A stretch of DNA of 64,000 nucleotides from Darksidea phi (GCA_030770425.1 JASJFT010000046.1:124001-188000), one strand, 5' to 3'; positions 1 to 12,195 are shown, counted from the first letter of the stretch. Program-made: numbers and translations. Notes: generated by a model from the letters alone, not told the origin.

Positions 1-671
1 AATGAGTATTGGAGCCCTGCTTTTATCAATGCAGTAGGAGCGGGCATGAGCGGCGGCTGAAGAGAGCAGCTCCCGATGTTTGCAATATGGAATGGGAGAA
101 AAGGCGCCCTTATGGGGATTGCCCTTACACGAAGAAAAGGGTCTGCCTTCAGCCGACTGCAGCTGTATGAAACAGAACTGCAGCAGGCGCATCACTCAAT
201 GGCACTTCAGTGGGGTGTATGACGTGATACCGCATCGAGATTATGAGGTGAGGGGTTCAACATAGGAGAAGGGACGTCCAAAGGAGGACCGGATTAGACA
301 CAGATGTGAGATGCACAAGATAGAGACAGCTCTCAGTTGCATCCCAACACGCAATCACATCAAATATGCTATCATCTAATCTACCCCTCTAAATAAGTCG
401 ATTACCCCTTATACCCATAATCTATGTTGTGAAAGCGCCGCTCTACTCGTCTCCGCAGCCGCTCTAGTGCTAACACTCGCATCGTATCGATAACAAGAAA
501 GATGAGAAAGTTGCCATAAGCCGTGGAGTTTTTGCTATCGCTGGCGAGGAACTGGTGGATATGACTTATAGATTGAGGATTGCTCGGAGGTCCTTGAACT
601 CCAGGCTTTTTACTAGGTTCTTATGTTGGGTCGATATTGTGAGGATGTCAAGCACGGGAACTTCCGAGGAG
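1..671. other. left edge, no gene recognised
   Basis: Only short open frames without recognisable motifs occur here. The last part, from about 657, holds a short motif (aacttccgagga) that recurs at 1690 and belongs to the fold-back repeat family that follows. Confidence 0.5.
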
Positions 672-1053
672 GGCTTGGCGCGGTGGAACTCCTCTTCCGC
701 GCTAAAGATTGCAGTGCAAGATAAGGCAAACGAAGACAAGGCCCTCCCATGAACGGGCGAGCCCGAGGGTTTTCCCGAGCGCCACCGAGTGCTCGAGCTA
801 TATCATTTTCTATATATATTACACACAAAATTACATTCTATTTTCATCTACTTGTGGAATATTATGGAGGAATAGCGCGGAATTTAGTAGCAAAACGCTT
901 ATAAAACAAGGTATTTGATTCTCGCACCTTCTGTGCACGGGTCTTTTGCCACAGAACAGCGGGCTCGCCCGTTCATGGGAGGGCCTTGTCTTCGTTTGCC
1001 TTATCTTGCACTGCAATCTTTAGCGCGGACGAGGGGTTCCACCGCGCCAAGCC
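672..1053. repeat. fold-back (MITE-like) element with ~95-bp inverted arms
   Basis: The left arm (about 672-768) and right arm (about 957-1053) are near-perfect reverse complements. Both contain ggcttggcgcgg, the gcgctaaagattgcagtgc stretch and, innermost, a gaacgggcgagcccg segment. The loop of about 190 bp is AT-rich and has no coding signal. No transposase is visible, so this would be a non-autonomous element if it is mobile. The arm sequence recurs at 1168-1230 and 1751-1890. Confidence 0.7.
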
Positions 1054-1167
1054 TTTGAACGTGCCTCGGCACTACAGATTGTAATAGTGAATACACAATA
1101 CCGAATAACAACGAGAGCGAGGAGGGGAATAGAGTCACCGCTTAGCACTGCCAATAGCGAATTTGCA

Positions 1168-1230
1168 TTGCCACACGTTCAAAGGCTTGGCGCAGTAGAA
1201 CTCCTCTTCCGCGCTAAAGATTGCAGTGCA
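1168..1230. repeat. single arm (half element) of the same fold-back family
   Basis: This repeats one arm of the 672-1053 element (ggcttggcgcag through gcgctaaagattgcagtgca) without a facing partner. It is preceded at 1147-1173 by gccaatagcgaatttgcatt, which is also found just left of the 1751 copy, so a longer unit was duplicated. Confidence 0.6.
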
Positions 1231-1750
1231 ATTTGCTCATTTTGTTGCAAAGGCAACGAATGTTGAAATTTCCGAAATTTAACGAGCCTATGGCGATTAT
1301 TGTGCTAAATTTAAGTTTACTAAGAAATTATGTTGATTAAGCGCATCATTACTGCACCCCTCGCTCGAATTACACCACGAAATTGAGACACTAGCTTCTT
1401 CAGATACCAAACAACACAATCTCTTGATTTTAAGAATCAATCTCCATTGTGCGTTGAGTTGGCGGCGCGAAAAATAATTAGATATGTACATTTAGATGAT
1501 TACTTATCAAAACAAGCTCCCTGATTGGCTGGTTTGTAGCGATCGCGTTTGTCAAAATACCTTTTTATCGAGATTTGGAGCCTTGGCAATTTATTTTCGA
1601 GAAACTGGTAAATATAGTTTATGTATAAGTTTAGGACAGGAGTAGGACCGTCCAGAGGTCGTGCTGCCTCAGAGAGAGTCGATTCGGGAACTTCCGAGGA
1701 GGTCTTGGCGCGGACGAGGGCAGCCAATAGCGAATTTGCATTGCCACACT

Positions 1751-1890
1751 TTCGAAGGCTTGGCGCGGCGGAACCCCTCGTCCGCGCTAAAGATTGAAGT
1801 GCAACCTACGTGGCCCGAGCAACCCATGTTCTACTGTTGCACTGCAATCTTTAGCGCGGACGAGGGGTTCCACCGCGCCAAGCCTTCGAA
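1751..1890. repeat. compact palindromic copy of the fold-back family
   Basis: Arms of about 53 bp (1751-1803 and 1838-1890) begin and end with ttcgaaggcttggcgcgg and its complement, with a loop of about 34 bp. The right flank (cgtgcctcggcactacagat) is the same as that right of the 672-1053 element, so the two share an end. Confidence 0.7.
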
Positions 1891-3101
1891 CGTGCCTCGG
1901 CACTACAGATTGTAATCGTGAATTCTCCCGCAGAGACACAATACCGAATGCAACTACTATAGCTTGGCTGGGCCGCTCCCTGGTCTTGGCTTATTCAAAT
2001 ACTATTTTTATGGATTAATTAGATTGGAATAAGAAAGGTGTCTTGTGGGAGTATGTACAAGGCTGTAAGGGACGTTGGATAAAATCCGCGATTAACCGGG
2101 ATGACTAGCGCGTTGAATCGCGACGAACCGGGATCGTTTAGACTTCCCTATCGGCAACAAACCAGTGCATCAATTTACCGCGACTTTAACTATCAGTTCC
2201 CGTCAGCCTCAAGACTCTTGAGCACTCATACCTCCGTTGCATTGACGGCAAGGTCGCTGATGCGCGCGTGATCGTGAGTTCTATGGCGAAGACACTAAGC
2301 ACTAAGAACGCGTATGAAAATGATGGGAGCTAGAGACTCACTGTATATCACAAGTGCAAGCAGTGGGCTCATTACATATAAAGAATCGTGTGCTCAACCT
2401 AGATGTGCCTTCATGCGAACTTGTTCATGGCGCAAAGGCATGCCCTCTCTTCCTCCTCAAGCGCACGCCCACGGCATGACACCCAATGAGAAAAGGGCAT
2501 CCTTATCAAAGGAATTCTCCAAAGAAGCTCAAGAGGACACCTCTCTTCGCCATCTTCAAAAAATATGTCTCGTTCCTAGCCCACACCGGGTGCTTATTAG
2601 TGGCCTCAGACGAACAATCAATCGAGAGTGACACTGAAGAAGAGAGAGAAGAGGGAGAATCTTGTGTCATGAAATCTAGAATACAGAAGAATTTAATGAT
2701 CCAGCAATGGATGGATCGGATCGAACTCGATGCGGTCCTGCGGGTGTGTCCGGCATAGTACGACATCGCGACTGCAAAATATGCGTCCTATTGTGATGGG
2801 CCTCGGGAGCGTCCAACAACATGGGATACTGCTCCACAAATCGATGATGTCGTAAAATCCGAAGCCGCAGGTATCGAAACGGGTCGATGATGACGAAACT
2901 GGAACGCCTGCAGGTCCTCACGGGTATCGCTAGTAGGAAAAACACCATGTTAGCACCCCGGCCGAAGCATTCGCCTGAGCTACATATAACAAAAACCTTG
3001 CCGCCAACGCCTTGATAGGTATAGAGGTACACCTTCAATCATATAACTGGAATGCCGCTTAGTGGAAAGTCGAATGTTGCCCTCTCAGAGCTCCGGTAGA
3101 G
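1891..3101. other. intergenic, no gene recognised
   Basis: Several frames of 60-120 codons overlap here, but none has recognisable domains or convincing composition. The part nearest 3101 is probably the 3' flank of the poly(A) polymerase gene. Confidence 0.4.
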
Positions 3102-5500
3102 CTAGTCGTCGACCGTAATCGAGATGGAAGGACTTCCTCCTGGGAGATGACTCTGATCCTTGTGCGGGGCTGATTGCTGAACTTTGCGGGCTTCTTTGAT
3201 CCTAGGCTGGGCATTTGAAACAGAAACATCATCGCTATCAGTATCCTCAATTTGGATGCTAGATAACATTGTGAGTCCTCTCATCTGCAGAATGGCAAGT
3301 CGGTTGCGATGCGGGTTGAAGAGCAAAACGACGATCCCACACTCTCTCCAGATGCGAGGAACTTACTTGAGATGCAAAGCTTGCTTCCGCATGTGGATCC
3401 GGTGCTCCTCATACGGCGCATAGTTGCCGCCAAGAATGGTTTCTAGAATGCTGTTACTGGTTACCGTCCCATGGCGGATTGCCTCCATGCGGTCGGAGAG
3501 TTCTTTATGCGCTTCGGAGAACGCGTTGAAGATCTCTTTGGCCCTAAAGGAACCACCGGAGATGTTGTTGTTCTGACGATTCGGGTCTTCGATAGAGAGG
3601 GTAAAAGGCTTCTCCTTTCGGCCATCAATACCAAGTGCGCCCTGATAACAGTTAGCTGAGGCGTCGCAGTGAATATTTAATAATCCAATACCTTGTTGGG
3701 TCGGCTCGGAGGCTCCATAACGATTCTCTTCTTGTTCAGATCGAATCGGTTTCCGTAAAAGTCCAGAAAGCCAAGCAAGAGCTGTCCAAGGTCGTCCGGC
3801 TTTGGCTCGAGCTGAATGTAGCTCACTACCAGGCAGATGATACTGAAGCCACCGAGGCCTCCTGTGTTCACCTCGTTAACGCCTCGCATAACCAGAAACT
3901 GTTTGATCAGGGCGACGATGTACACCATGTCGGGATAGTCCTGCTGCCATCGCCTAAAGTAGTGTTGGGCGTGCACACCGCCAAGATTTTCGAACGAAAT
4001 ATCAACCGGAATACCAGTCACCGTGTCTGTGAACTTGATGATTGGAACTTTAGCGTTAGCGATGACCTTGATGTCGCGGGCAACTCCTTTCGTTTCGAGC
4101 TTCCTAGCGATCTTCCACAGGTCTCTCTTCGTAGCATGGAATGCGGGTAGTCCGCCTTTGAGATGCTGATCAGATGTGTACACCAGGTCCATATCGGCCG
4201 TCGGAAGGAAAAGGCCAGCGGGGAACGACCCAAAGCACTGTACGCTGCCGGTAAATGGCGGAAATTGTTGCCTACCGATTGCTGCTTGGACTCGTTCCAC
4301 CAACTTCTTGCGGAGTTTAATCTCGTGCTGCAGGGGCATAACTGCGTCGTGGAAATCGAGAATCTCATTATGAAGCCTAGTGTATATGAGTGGAATGCCC
4401 AAGTGAGTTATGAGTGGCACGGTCCAAACTTACCATTTATTAGGATCCTTACTCAGGTGCCGATTGCGTTCAACTTGGGCCCACGGCGCAGGGACTTGGT
4501 CAATCAGTGGCTGCCATTCCTCTACAATATCGATTCCATCATGACGTTTTCGCTTCTGAGCCCTGCCCCGATGCTGAGGCCTCTCGGGCAGACCCGCGTC
4601 CTCAGCTGGGCGTTTGGCGTTGCGGTTTGCTGCAGACAGCGCTCCAGAAGTGGACAAATCGTTTAATGATCCCGCCAAAGCGTCCGCGTGGGAAGACGAG
4701 CGGTTCCAGGGTGCTAGCGGAGGTACCTCATCGTCCAGGGCGATCTGTTGATCGGCATCATCGTCATCGCCAAACGATATGAAGTCATCGTTGGCGGCGA
4801 CGGCATTGCTCGCATCGGCCTTCTCTGCAGCTCCGTTCTTCGCTTTGCGAATGAGCTTAACGACATCGACACGCTTGTTCGTAGTCTCTTCAGGTGGGGG
4901 AAGGACAGTGTAAGGGTCTGGGTTGGACCACTTTGGCACTGAATTGCCGTCTGCAGCGACACTTGACTGCTTGCGAGCGGCCTTCTGTTTACCCTTATCA
5001 CCAGATTCAGCATCGGTTTTGTCCGAGTCAAAATCCATATCGACTTCCTCATCATCTGACATATCTTCCATGTTGCGGAACCTGTTAGGACCGTCAGAGA
5101 CACCCAAGACGTGCTCGACGGTGTCGTCGCGAGTCTGCAGCAGGGCGCGCTCATGCGGAGCCCTTCTGAAACCGCCTCTGCGGTATCCGTTTGCGTTGTT
5201 TCTAGGTCCGGCATGTGATGGCACGAAATCACCGCCGCGCCTACCATCGCGCCCGTTGTAGACCCCACCGCGACCACGCTGCCTACGCGCACTATAGGCA
5301 GGGCCGGTGGGCGGGAACTGGGGTGCCTGATAGCCAGTTGAAAAGGTGAAATCGGCGTTATTGGCATTTCCGCCGCCGCTGTTCTGTTGCCGGTCTCCGG
5401 GTCTGTAACTGTCACCTCCACCGCTGGAGAACGTCATGCGATCAGCGGGCGGCGGGGGATAGTCGCGCGCGGTGTGCTGGGGACGATATGTGTCCCCCAT
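3102..5500 (-). CDS. TRF4: non-canonical poly(A) RNA polymerase, TRF4/TRF5 (Cid14) type
   Basis: Predicted nuclear RNA-tailing enzyme of the TRAMP surveillance complex, which adds short A tails to aberrant RNAs for exosome decay. Exons on the minus strand: 5500-4434, 4376-3692, 3641-3367 and 3258-3102, giving 727 residues in frame; the last splice acceptor is the least certain. Residues 1-355 are a low-complexity Arg/Gly-rich and acidic tail with basic runs. The nucleotidyltransferase core starts near residue 356. It shows the GS motif (GSFPAGLFL, 405-413), the catalytic carboxylates D417 and D419 (ADMDL) and a third Asp (IPVDISFEN, about D481). The third exon has the family segment IEDPNRQNNNISGG that follows the PAP-associated domain. 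The protein is a little longer than yeast Trf4 because of the N-terminal tail. I am confident of the family; TRF4 versus TRF5 cannot be separated. Confidence 0.93.
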
Positions 5501-6130
5501 TACGAGAATGTAAGCCTAAGAGTCGGGTGGCTGTTGTCACGAGAGTTACGGGCCGTTTGTCGAGTTGTTGTTTGGCGGTGAGGTGATGGAAGCAGAGGCT
5601 GTCGCGACTTTGTGTTGGGAAAAATGCTCGCCAAGGCATTAGCGCGGACACCTGCATATGACCAGTCCTGAAGCCAGACCCTTCACCGGCGCAACACTAC
5701 AAGGTTCGGTGAAGCGGAAAGGCATTGCTCAGTAGCGGGCCTTGATAAGACTAATGCTCAGAATAGCTTCCCTGCTCCAGAAGTATCTCGAAACGGTGCA
5801 GTGAGACTCAGGATAAAAGTATAGAATGTGTGCCACTGCACTTCCTCAATAATACATTAAGAGAACAAGTAGGACAAACAGGATATATACAGCCAAGAGT
5901 GGAGAACCGTCTTGATGCCGATGCGCCCCTCCCAGCAACTGACACTCCTTGCAATGGTAAGCACTTAGTAAAACAGTGCCCATGTCTAACTCTATGCCAA
6001 AGCCCAAACGCCGTCCATGCATGAAGCCTCGGCTTAGGCCACAGCCGTTGAAGTATCCAGATGCATTCACATCTAATTTGGGCTGCGGATATCGGGACGT
6101 AGTAGTCGCGAATATCATCCCAACATCGCC
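5501..6130. other. intergenic between TRF4-type gene and PAM16
   Basis: This contains the presumed promoter of the TRF4-type gene and the 3' flank of PAM16; both are transcribed leftward. Short overlapping frames show no recognisable product. Confidence 0.5.
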
Positions 6131-6591
6131 TCATTTCTCCTCTTTTGTCCACTTCGGCTTGAAGCCCTCTTTCAACTCGGCCTCTCTTTCTGCCATCCGC
6201 TGATAGCCTTGTACCTCTCTCTCAATACGCTCTCTTGCTCGTAATATCTTGCTCTGCAGGTAGAAGCTGCCGCCCTTCTTCGGATCATTGAGGTCGAACA
6301 GCCGTTTGAATCGCTCCGACACAAACTCCGCATCTATCTGACCCATCTTCGACGGCCCAACGTTCAAGATTTTGCAGGCTTCCTCCATGGTGATGTTCGA
6401 GGAGGCGAAGGAGTTGCCGCCGCTCCCTTGGGTGGCGGCGGCATACTTCTGAGTCGCGGCGGCTTGACGGTAGGATTCGGCGACGGCGCGTCCTATTATT
6501 CGGGCACCGGTGAAAACGACTTGTGTTATTATGCGATGAGCCTGGGAATGTTAGATAAGGGTCTTCAGGGCGAGTGGTGAGAGCATGCCAT
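6131..6591 (-). CDS. PAM16: mitochondrial import motor subunit PAM16 (TIM16)
   Basis: J-like protein of the presequence translocase-associated motor at the matrix side of the inner membrane. It binds and restrains the J protein PAM18 to control mtHsp70. Exon 1 is only the ATG (6591-6589) and exon 2 is 6541-6131, giving 137 residues, the normal family length. The N-terminus after splicing reads MAHRIITQVVFTGARIIGRA, the family's hydrophobic start. The J-like region (MEEACKILNV to ERIEREVQGY) lacks the HPD tripeptide, which is diagnostic of PAM16 versus PAM18. The only possible first intron is 6588-6542 (47 nt). It starts with GC rather than GT and has an ATCTAAC branch site and a CAG acceptor. 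The upstream flank has no other in-frame ATG. Confidence 0.92.
6542..6588 (-). other. GC-AG intron immediately after the PAM16 start codon
   Basis: On the minus strand the sequence after ATG is GCATGC, and the intron ends atctaacattcccag. Removing these 47 nt joins ATG to GCTCATCGC and restores the conserved MAHRIIT start. A consensus GT donor is absent. Confidence 0.7.
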
Positions 6592-7284
6592 TGCGGTTGC
6601 TTCCTCTCCAGGTACCTTGTGTTACGAGCGCTCAGCGGAATGATGAGTATACTGGCTGCCGAACGACCTGACTGGCGAGAGATGCGACCCTAGGTGAACG
6701 GCGGGACGGAGTCCTCAAATTTCTAGAATTGCCTCCCGGCTTCCGAAGTTTCGGCGCGATCCCAGGCGGATCCAGTCACGTGACGCAGCCAATCAGATGC
6801 CGATCGCAAACCAGCGTCATCTCGACGGGCACAGCAGATAACAAAACAGTGTTGAGGAGTCCGAATGTAGTGACAGAGCCCGGTGCGTGATCATGAGCGT
6901 CCTGTCACTTTGGATATCGCTTGGAAATACAGACTTAGCCCCAAAGACTGGCGCCTTCTGACACTCGGCTCGGTCATTCATTCACATGCTCCATAGCCCA
7001 ACCTCTTCGCCCTTGACGGAAGACGGCTTGTAGCCATCGTGCCTCTCTTCCAAAACACGGTTATTCCCCATAGGCACATAGACATTGTTCACAGCGGCCG
7101 AACAGTGTGGCTTGACGGTCGACGCGGTCTGAGCCATCCGCGACTTCGAGCCTACGAGCGATGACGCAGCACCTCTCCATGTATGGCAGCATTTGGCAAG
7201 TCATCACCCCAACGTTTCCCACCAACATAAAACTACCACCGCCATGCTAATACAGCACCTCCAGACACCCCTTGGCTAGACCAC
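6592..7284. promoter_or_regulatory. divergent promoter region, PAM16 (-) and peroxin (+)
   Basis: About 690 bp separate two divergently transcribed genes, so both promoters must lie here. No individual site is identified with confidence. Confidence 0.5.
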
Positions 7285-9089
7285 ATGTCCACCCCCTCCC
7301 GCTCTGCAAACGATGCGTCGCCGCAGCCCACCGCCGATCCGAACCCACCGACCTATGCCGCCTTTTCGCCGTCGACCTTGAGCCAGGCTACACCGCAGAC
7401 AAAACTACGCTCCGCAATATTAGTGCACCAGAAGTCGCCTTTACTCGCTGCTACACCCCCGCAAATCACGCGCGTGTTGGCATATTCGCATCCCTTCCTG
7501 CTGCCACTGAACAAGTTCGTAGGGTTGTTGACATGGACGACCGGCGACCCGTGGGAGAGCTTCCTCCTGGTGGCGGGATTCTGGGCGGTGGTGTTATACG
7601 GTGATGCTATCACACGGTATGCGGGGCCTATAATAGTGGTGATCTGTCTGATCTTTGGAATGTACACACGGAGATACTCGCCGCTTTCCTCGACTTCGTT
7701 CACCGGCGAGAAAGGGCAGAAGGGTCATGCCAAAGCGGTTTCAGAGAGCAGCATAAAACACCACAAGAGCTTGGAAGAGATTGTGGATGCTCTCAAGTTG
7801 TTCACTTCGCGGTGCAACATTCTCCTTGACCCATTCCTTCGACTCACCGACTTCCTCTCTACGCAAAGGACTGCAACGTCGGCAACAACACGGCCTGCGC
7901 TTACTCTCCTCTTTATTCGGATACTGTTCGTCCTACCGATATGGATCATCTTAACCCTGCCGCCACTCTACCTCCTCACGACAAAGCGAGTAGTACTAGC
8001 TGTTGGCACCGTTGTCCTGAGCTGGCATTCTCGTCCAGCACGAGTCACGCGCGCAATCCTGTGGCGCTCGCAGACGGTGCGACGAATATGCATCTTCATT
8101 ACCGGATTGAATTTCGGAGAAGTGGAGCCAGTGACCAAAAATGGTAAAGATGGAGCACCACCACTCCCTCCTCGAAGAAAAGGCGCGCAGGAGATCGCTG
8201 CATCTCTGGCGGCAAAACGACGGCCAGACTCACCTGGCGTACGTTTTACGTTTAGCATTTACGAGAATCAGAGGAGATGGCTGGGCATTGGATGGACTTC
8301 GTCTATGTTGGCTTACGAACGCGCTTCTTGGACGGATGAGCATTTGAACTCTGTTCCATCGAAGGATCAATTTGAGCTCCCTGAGGTCGAAGGAGGCCAG
8401 GCGAGATGGAGATGGGTCCAAGGAAGTGAATGGAAGGTCGAAGGTGCAGAAAAGGATTGGAAGGGGCCTAAAGCAGGTTCTAGTGACGATGCTGGGTGGA
8501 TATACTACGACAACAAGGTGCGTCTTCCCTTTACAACCCGCCAGATGTTAGAGACTGACCCCGTTCGCAGTGGCGAGACGGCAAACGAGGACAGGATGGC
8601 TGGGGCCGCTATACACGCCGCCGAAAATGGTACCGCGACGCCGAACTCGTTGAAATAACACCATCCACGGAAGTAACACCCATCCCTACCCCCCGCCTCG
8701 ACCCCGTTACCGACGCCACCGAGACCCCAACCCCCTCTACCGCCCGCTCCACTCCTCTCAGCAAATTTCCCTCCAACGCGAGTACAACAACCAGCACAGA
8801 CCACACCCCTGCCAATACTTCAAACTACGCGGCCTCCATCACCTCAGATACCGATGCGGCAAGCACGAAGAGTAAGCGCGGATGGTTCAAGAAAGGGAGG
8901 CGGAGCAAGGGAGGGGAGAGTATTGGAGGTAGTGGAGGAAGTGAGACGGGCGTTACGATTGCGAGCTCTACGAGTACGAATCTTAGTCGGAGGAGCGATG
9001 AGGACGATGTGCATACGCCGCTTGAGCGGACGGCGAGGGAGGATGAATGGAGATTGGGTGATGATATCCGGATGCAGTTAGATATATAG
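7285..9089 (+). CDS. peroxin-domain/dysferlin-domain membrane protein, PEX23/PEX30 family
   Basis: Probable ER/peroxisome membrane protein of the PEX23/PEX30 family (Pex24p domain), which shapes ER sites that give rise to peroxisomes and controls their number. Exons 7285-8517 and 8571-9089 total 583 residues in frame. Two hydrophobic blocks (about residues 85-127 and 200-250) precede a DysF N-terminal motif around residue 318 (FTFSIYENQRRWLGIGW). The matching DysF C-terminal motif lies across the intron (WIYYDNK|WRDGKRG... then RYTRRRKWYRDAEL). Reading through the 53-nt intron would stop within 50 codons and lose the second DysF half, which supports the splice. The tail is Ser/Thr-rich with basic patches. 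The family is clear; which of PEX28-32 it corresponds to is not. Confidence 0.88.
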
Positions 9090-10849
9090 TGTTTAAATAA
9101 GTGTGTACCGTGGACGATACTGACTTTCTACTTCATCTTCTGTGTCCTTGAACTAGTACTCTAGGTGCCCCTCCTTCAACCCTTTTGTTTGAACATTGCA
9201 TCTCTAGCTGGATAGCCAAGACCGGAATGAAAGTAAATGCCAGAGATAGGAAGCCTTTTCGAATACATGCTTACTACGGTGGCAGTCAATTTGTATCGGC
9301 ACAATGGGCCGCTGGTCTGGATAGAGGGAGTCGGACCGGCCTGAAGTGGTGCTGTGACTTGACCAAGGTAGTTAGAGAAAAGCTGGTCTTACAAAGGCGT
9401 GGCACGGATAGGATAGGATGGGATGTGATGTAATGGAATTTGTCAGTGAATCTACCCAAGGGTGACAACGTTACATAACCGCCCATCTTTGCTACCCGAG
9501 GAGTAACAGGTAAAAACAAGTAAATAAGAGTTGGGAGTTCTAACGGCAGGTACCGCGCAACTTGTCTTCCACTTCAATCAGCTCTACACCACAGCTGGGC
9601 GATGGCTGCGGACCTGCGAGACGGGATAGATACATATCGGAGAAAGCCGTAAGCTAGAGGATAAAGCTAGGTAATGACGCTCGACAATCCGGAGATATCC
9701 AGTCGAGGGCGGCTACAGCGCCGCGATCCTTGATAGGACTAACTGCCTGCGGCACTGGCAGCTTTAAGTCGATATGTCACCACAGGTACGTAACATCCAT
9801 AACGTGACAGCAGTTACAGCAGATGCTACGGGGGCCTCGCTCTGAAACCACCCCAGCCCGACGCTATCCGCTTCTTCCTACTGAAAGAGGTACCCCGAAA
9901 TGCGTCCCAATCGGCTTTTGATGAAGCGAAAAGCGAGCACTTGGACAGCCTCACTTCGAGCCTAGTCTCGGCGTGGGAGGCTATACAGACCTCTTGGAGA
10001 GGTTCTGTACGCTCGATCTTTCTAGTCTCACTGGCTCATTCTTACGCCTACCAAAAGCTTTCTACGTGAGCTAATAGTACCTTTTCAGAGCCCTCAATCT
10101 TCGCATGTAGCTCCAGCTAGCAACAGTCTGCTTCTCATGCACAATGACATACGGTCGGTACGAAACCCCGCTCACCCGCATCTGCATGTGGCATCCCCAC
10201 ACTACGTCTCACGAACCACGCGCATGAAAACGGGCATACTAGCGGCTCGGCGAATTATACCTTTTGCCAATCCCACGTCCCCGGGCCCATTCCTACACGC
10301 CTCCCATAGCCAGCCGTCCCACCGGAGGCACTCTATTCGCCACATGCATCCCACGAGTGAGGCAGTATCCCGGACTCCATCTCCATAGGCCCGTTCATTC
10401 AAAACCAACTCGTCTATCGCTGCCTAGAACAGCTCGGCGACAAGACGACTAACGTCGTATGACCATTGCAGACCAATGCCCTCGGATAGAAATATCCGGG
10501 TTTACGTATATCACTCTCAACTGCGCTTGCGCCCTCTTCGTGTATGGTCCATGGTTGGCAGATGATTCGTAGACCGGCGCGGTCCGGCGGGGGGGATTGG
10601 TTGCCTTCGCGGGGGTGTCGATATGTCATTCGCGTGTCCATGTGCGGGCTCCACAAAAATACATGGAAGCCCGAGTGGAGGCATAGGGGGAGAGGTTTCT
10701 GTAGACTAGACCCCAGGATGGGGTATATATAGTCGTCCCGTACGCACCCTGATGGCTCACCACCACGCACAGCTGCTACATCATATCCCAAATCAGCACT
10801 TCAAGCCCCACCAAAGCCTCACCGCTACCAATCAAAACCAACCATCACC
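9090..10849. other. long intergenic region upstream of the metallothionein
   Basis: About 1.76 kb without a recognisable gene. Frames here are short and overlap on both strands. The right end carries the metallothionein promoter. Confidence 0.5.
10724..10732 (+). promoter_or_regulatory. TATA box of the metallothionein gene
   Basis: TATATATAG lies about 120 bp upstream of the ATG at 10850, a usual distance for a strongly inducible fungal gene. A metal-response operator could not be assigned with confidence. Confidence 0.6.
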
Positions 10850-11106
10850 ATGTCTCCCTGGTATGCTTTCACCTTTCCATCCGCATTTCCCATCATCAAG
10901 ACCTCCTATTCGTCGAGATGGAGTACCTTGATGGCTTTCGAAAAGCCGCGTTTTCTCGGCGCTTGACACCTAACGGCCTATGCCCAACCGTCGAAAAAGA
11001 TGATTCAACAGACGATTTAGCTAACGAGATACATTGTAGCGACTGCAAGACCTGCGCCTGCTCCGGCGACTGCTCCGGCTGCAACTGCGGCTCCTGCAGC
11101 CACTAA
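10850..11106 (+). CDS. small Cys-rich metallothionein
   Basis: Cytosolic metal-binding peptide of 25 residues, the same size class as the Neurospora copper metallothionein. Exon 1 is 11 nt (10850-10860, MSP and two bases of Cys) and exon 2 is 11040-11106. The intron of 179 nt has a GTATGC donor, a gctaac branch site and a TAG acceptor. The mature peptide has 8 cysteines, mostly in C-x-C pairs (CDCKTCACSGDC, then CSGCNCGSC), no aromatic residues, and many Ser and Gly. It is too short for ordinary gene finders and would be missed without splicing. A TATA box lies 120 bp upstream, which suggests inducible expression. Likely ligand is Cu(I), by analogy with the family. The intron is long for this genome, so a cryptic extra exon cannot be excluded. 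Confidence 0.85.
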
Positions 11107-12195
11107 ATGCACCTCAACGATCCCACTACCCACCGATCGCCTCCGCCAAAACATCTTGATCGACACGTACGCTTGCATCAAAGGGGAGACTTTCGCGGGC
11201 ATTCATACGTCTAAGCATTGAGTGGAAGTTGGATGGGTTGGAGGTTTACATGGACGAACTCGACCACGCTACGCATGCAGACTAGCTATCTTCCCTACCC
11301 ACTAGTCTTAGTCTAATCTATGTCATACCTTTGATCTCTGCATCGCCACTGCACTTCGGTTGCGCACTACATATGCTCGATTTTCGTTTACATATTTCTG
11401 AGCGTAGCAGTGATAGTAGATGGGAGCCCGCACATTCCCAAGCACCCCTCTTCCATACTTACCGTCCCAACATCACCTCGTTCTTTTTCCCCTCCTCTCA
11501 TCACCCCGTTCTTTTTCCCCTCCTCTCATCACCCCGTTCTTTTTCCCCTCCTCTCATCACCAGGTTTCTATCAAAGTCGACCCCAAAGGCCAATAGCTTC
11601 CCTCCGGGCTGATAGTAGTCCTAGATAATGACGTGTAATGCCGCAAACCCAGCCCTCTGCTTGCACACAGTATCTAGACCAACCAACTCTCCTAGCGGCA
11701 CCGTACGTTAATGTTTGGGGGCTAGCAGTTTCGGCTATCTATACCTACACGTTGACTAGGACTGGATCAATCAATCTCCCTCCATTCGAGGTTTTCAGAC
11801 ACCCATTCAGCGCTTCTCATTGTCGTGTCTCCCAGGTGCGTTTCTCATCGTCTAACTCTACTCCCTTGTCCCGTAGACCCTCTTGCGTCTCCAACGTCAA
11901 CTGTTCCTCCTACTCTTGTGCTGGCAACTACGGTAGTGTCCGCACTCTACAACGCTTTCTAGTCTCATCTCGACCTTTCTAGAGTAGACCCATTATGAGT
12001 TTCACTAACGCTCATATTCACTTAGCAAAGAAGACGTGAAGAATTTGCATCAACCCTCTGATATGAGTGTTGGTTCGTAAATGTGACTTTTGATGCAGCC
12101 GTCTTATACATTATGTACATCGCACTCGACGCCAACTGTATGCGTCTGACATGGTCGTGCGTGATGCTTATGTCCAGAGCCTCCCCTCTCAGTAA
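11107..12195. other. intergenic with a pyrimidine-rich minisatellite
   Basis: About 1.1 kb between the metallothionein and the 3' end of GatA. Apart from the 28-bp tandem repeat at 11471 I see no gene. Confidence 0.5.
11471..11561. repeat. tandem repeat, 28-bp unit x 3.25
   Basis: The unit reads catcaccccgttctttttcc followed by cctcctct. Three nearly identical copies (one base differs in the first) are followed by a partial copy. The top strand is almost pure pyrimidine. Confidence 0.9.

Noticed and set aside
1297..2758. Small frames in the left repeat region and just beyond it
   Set aside because: All are short, overlap on both strands, and have no motif or splice support.
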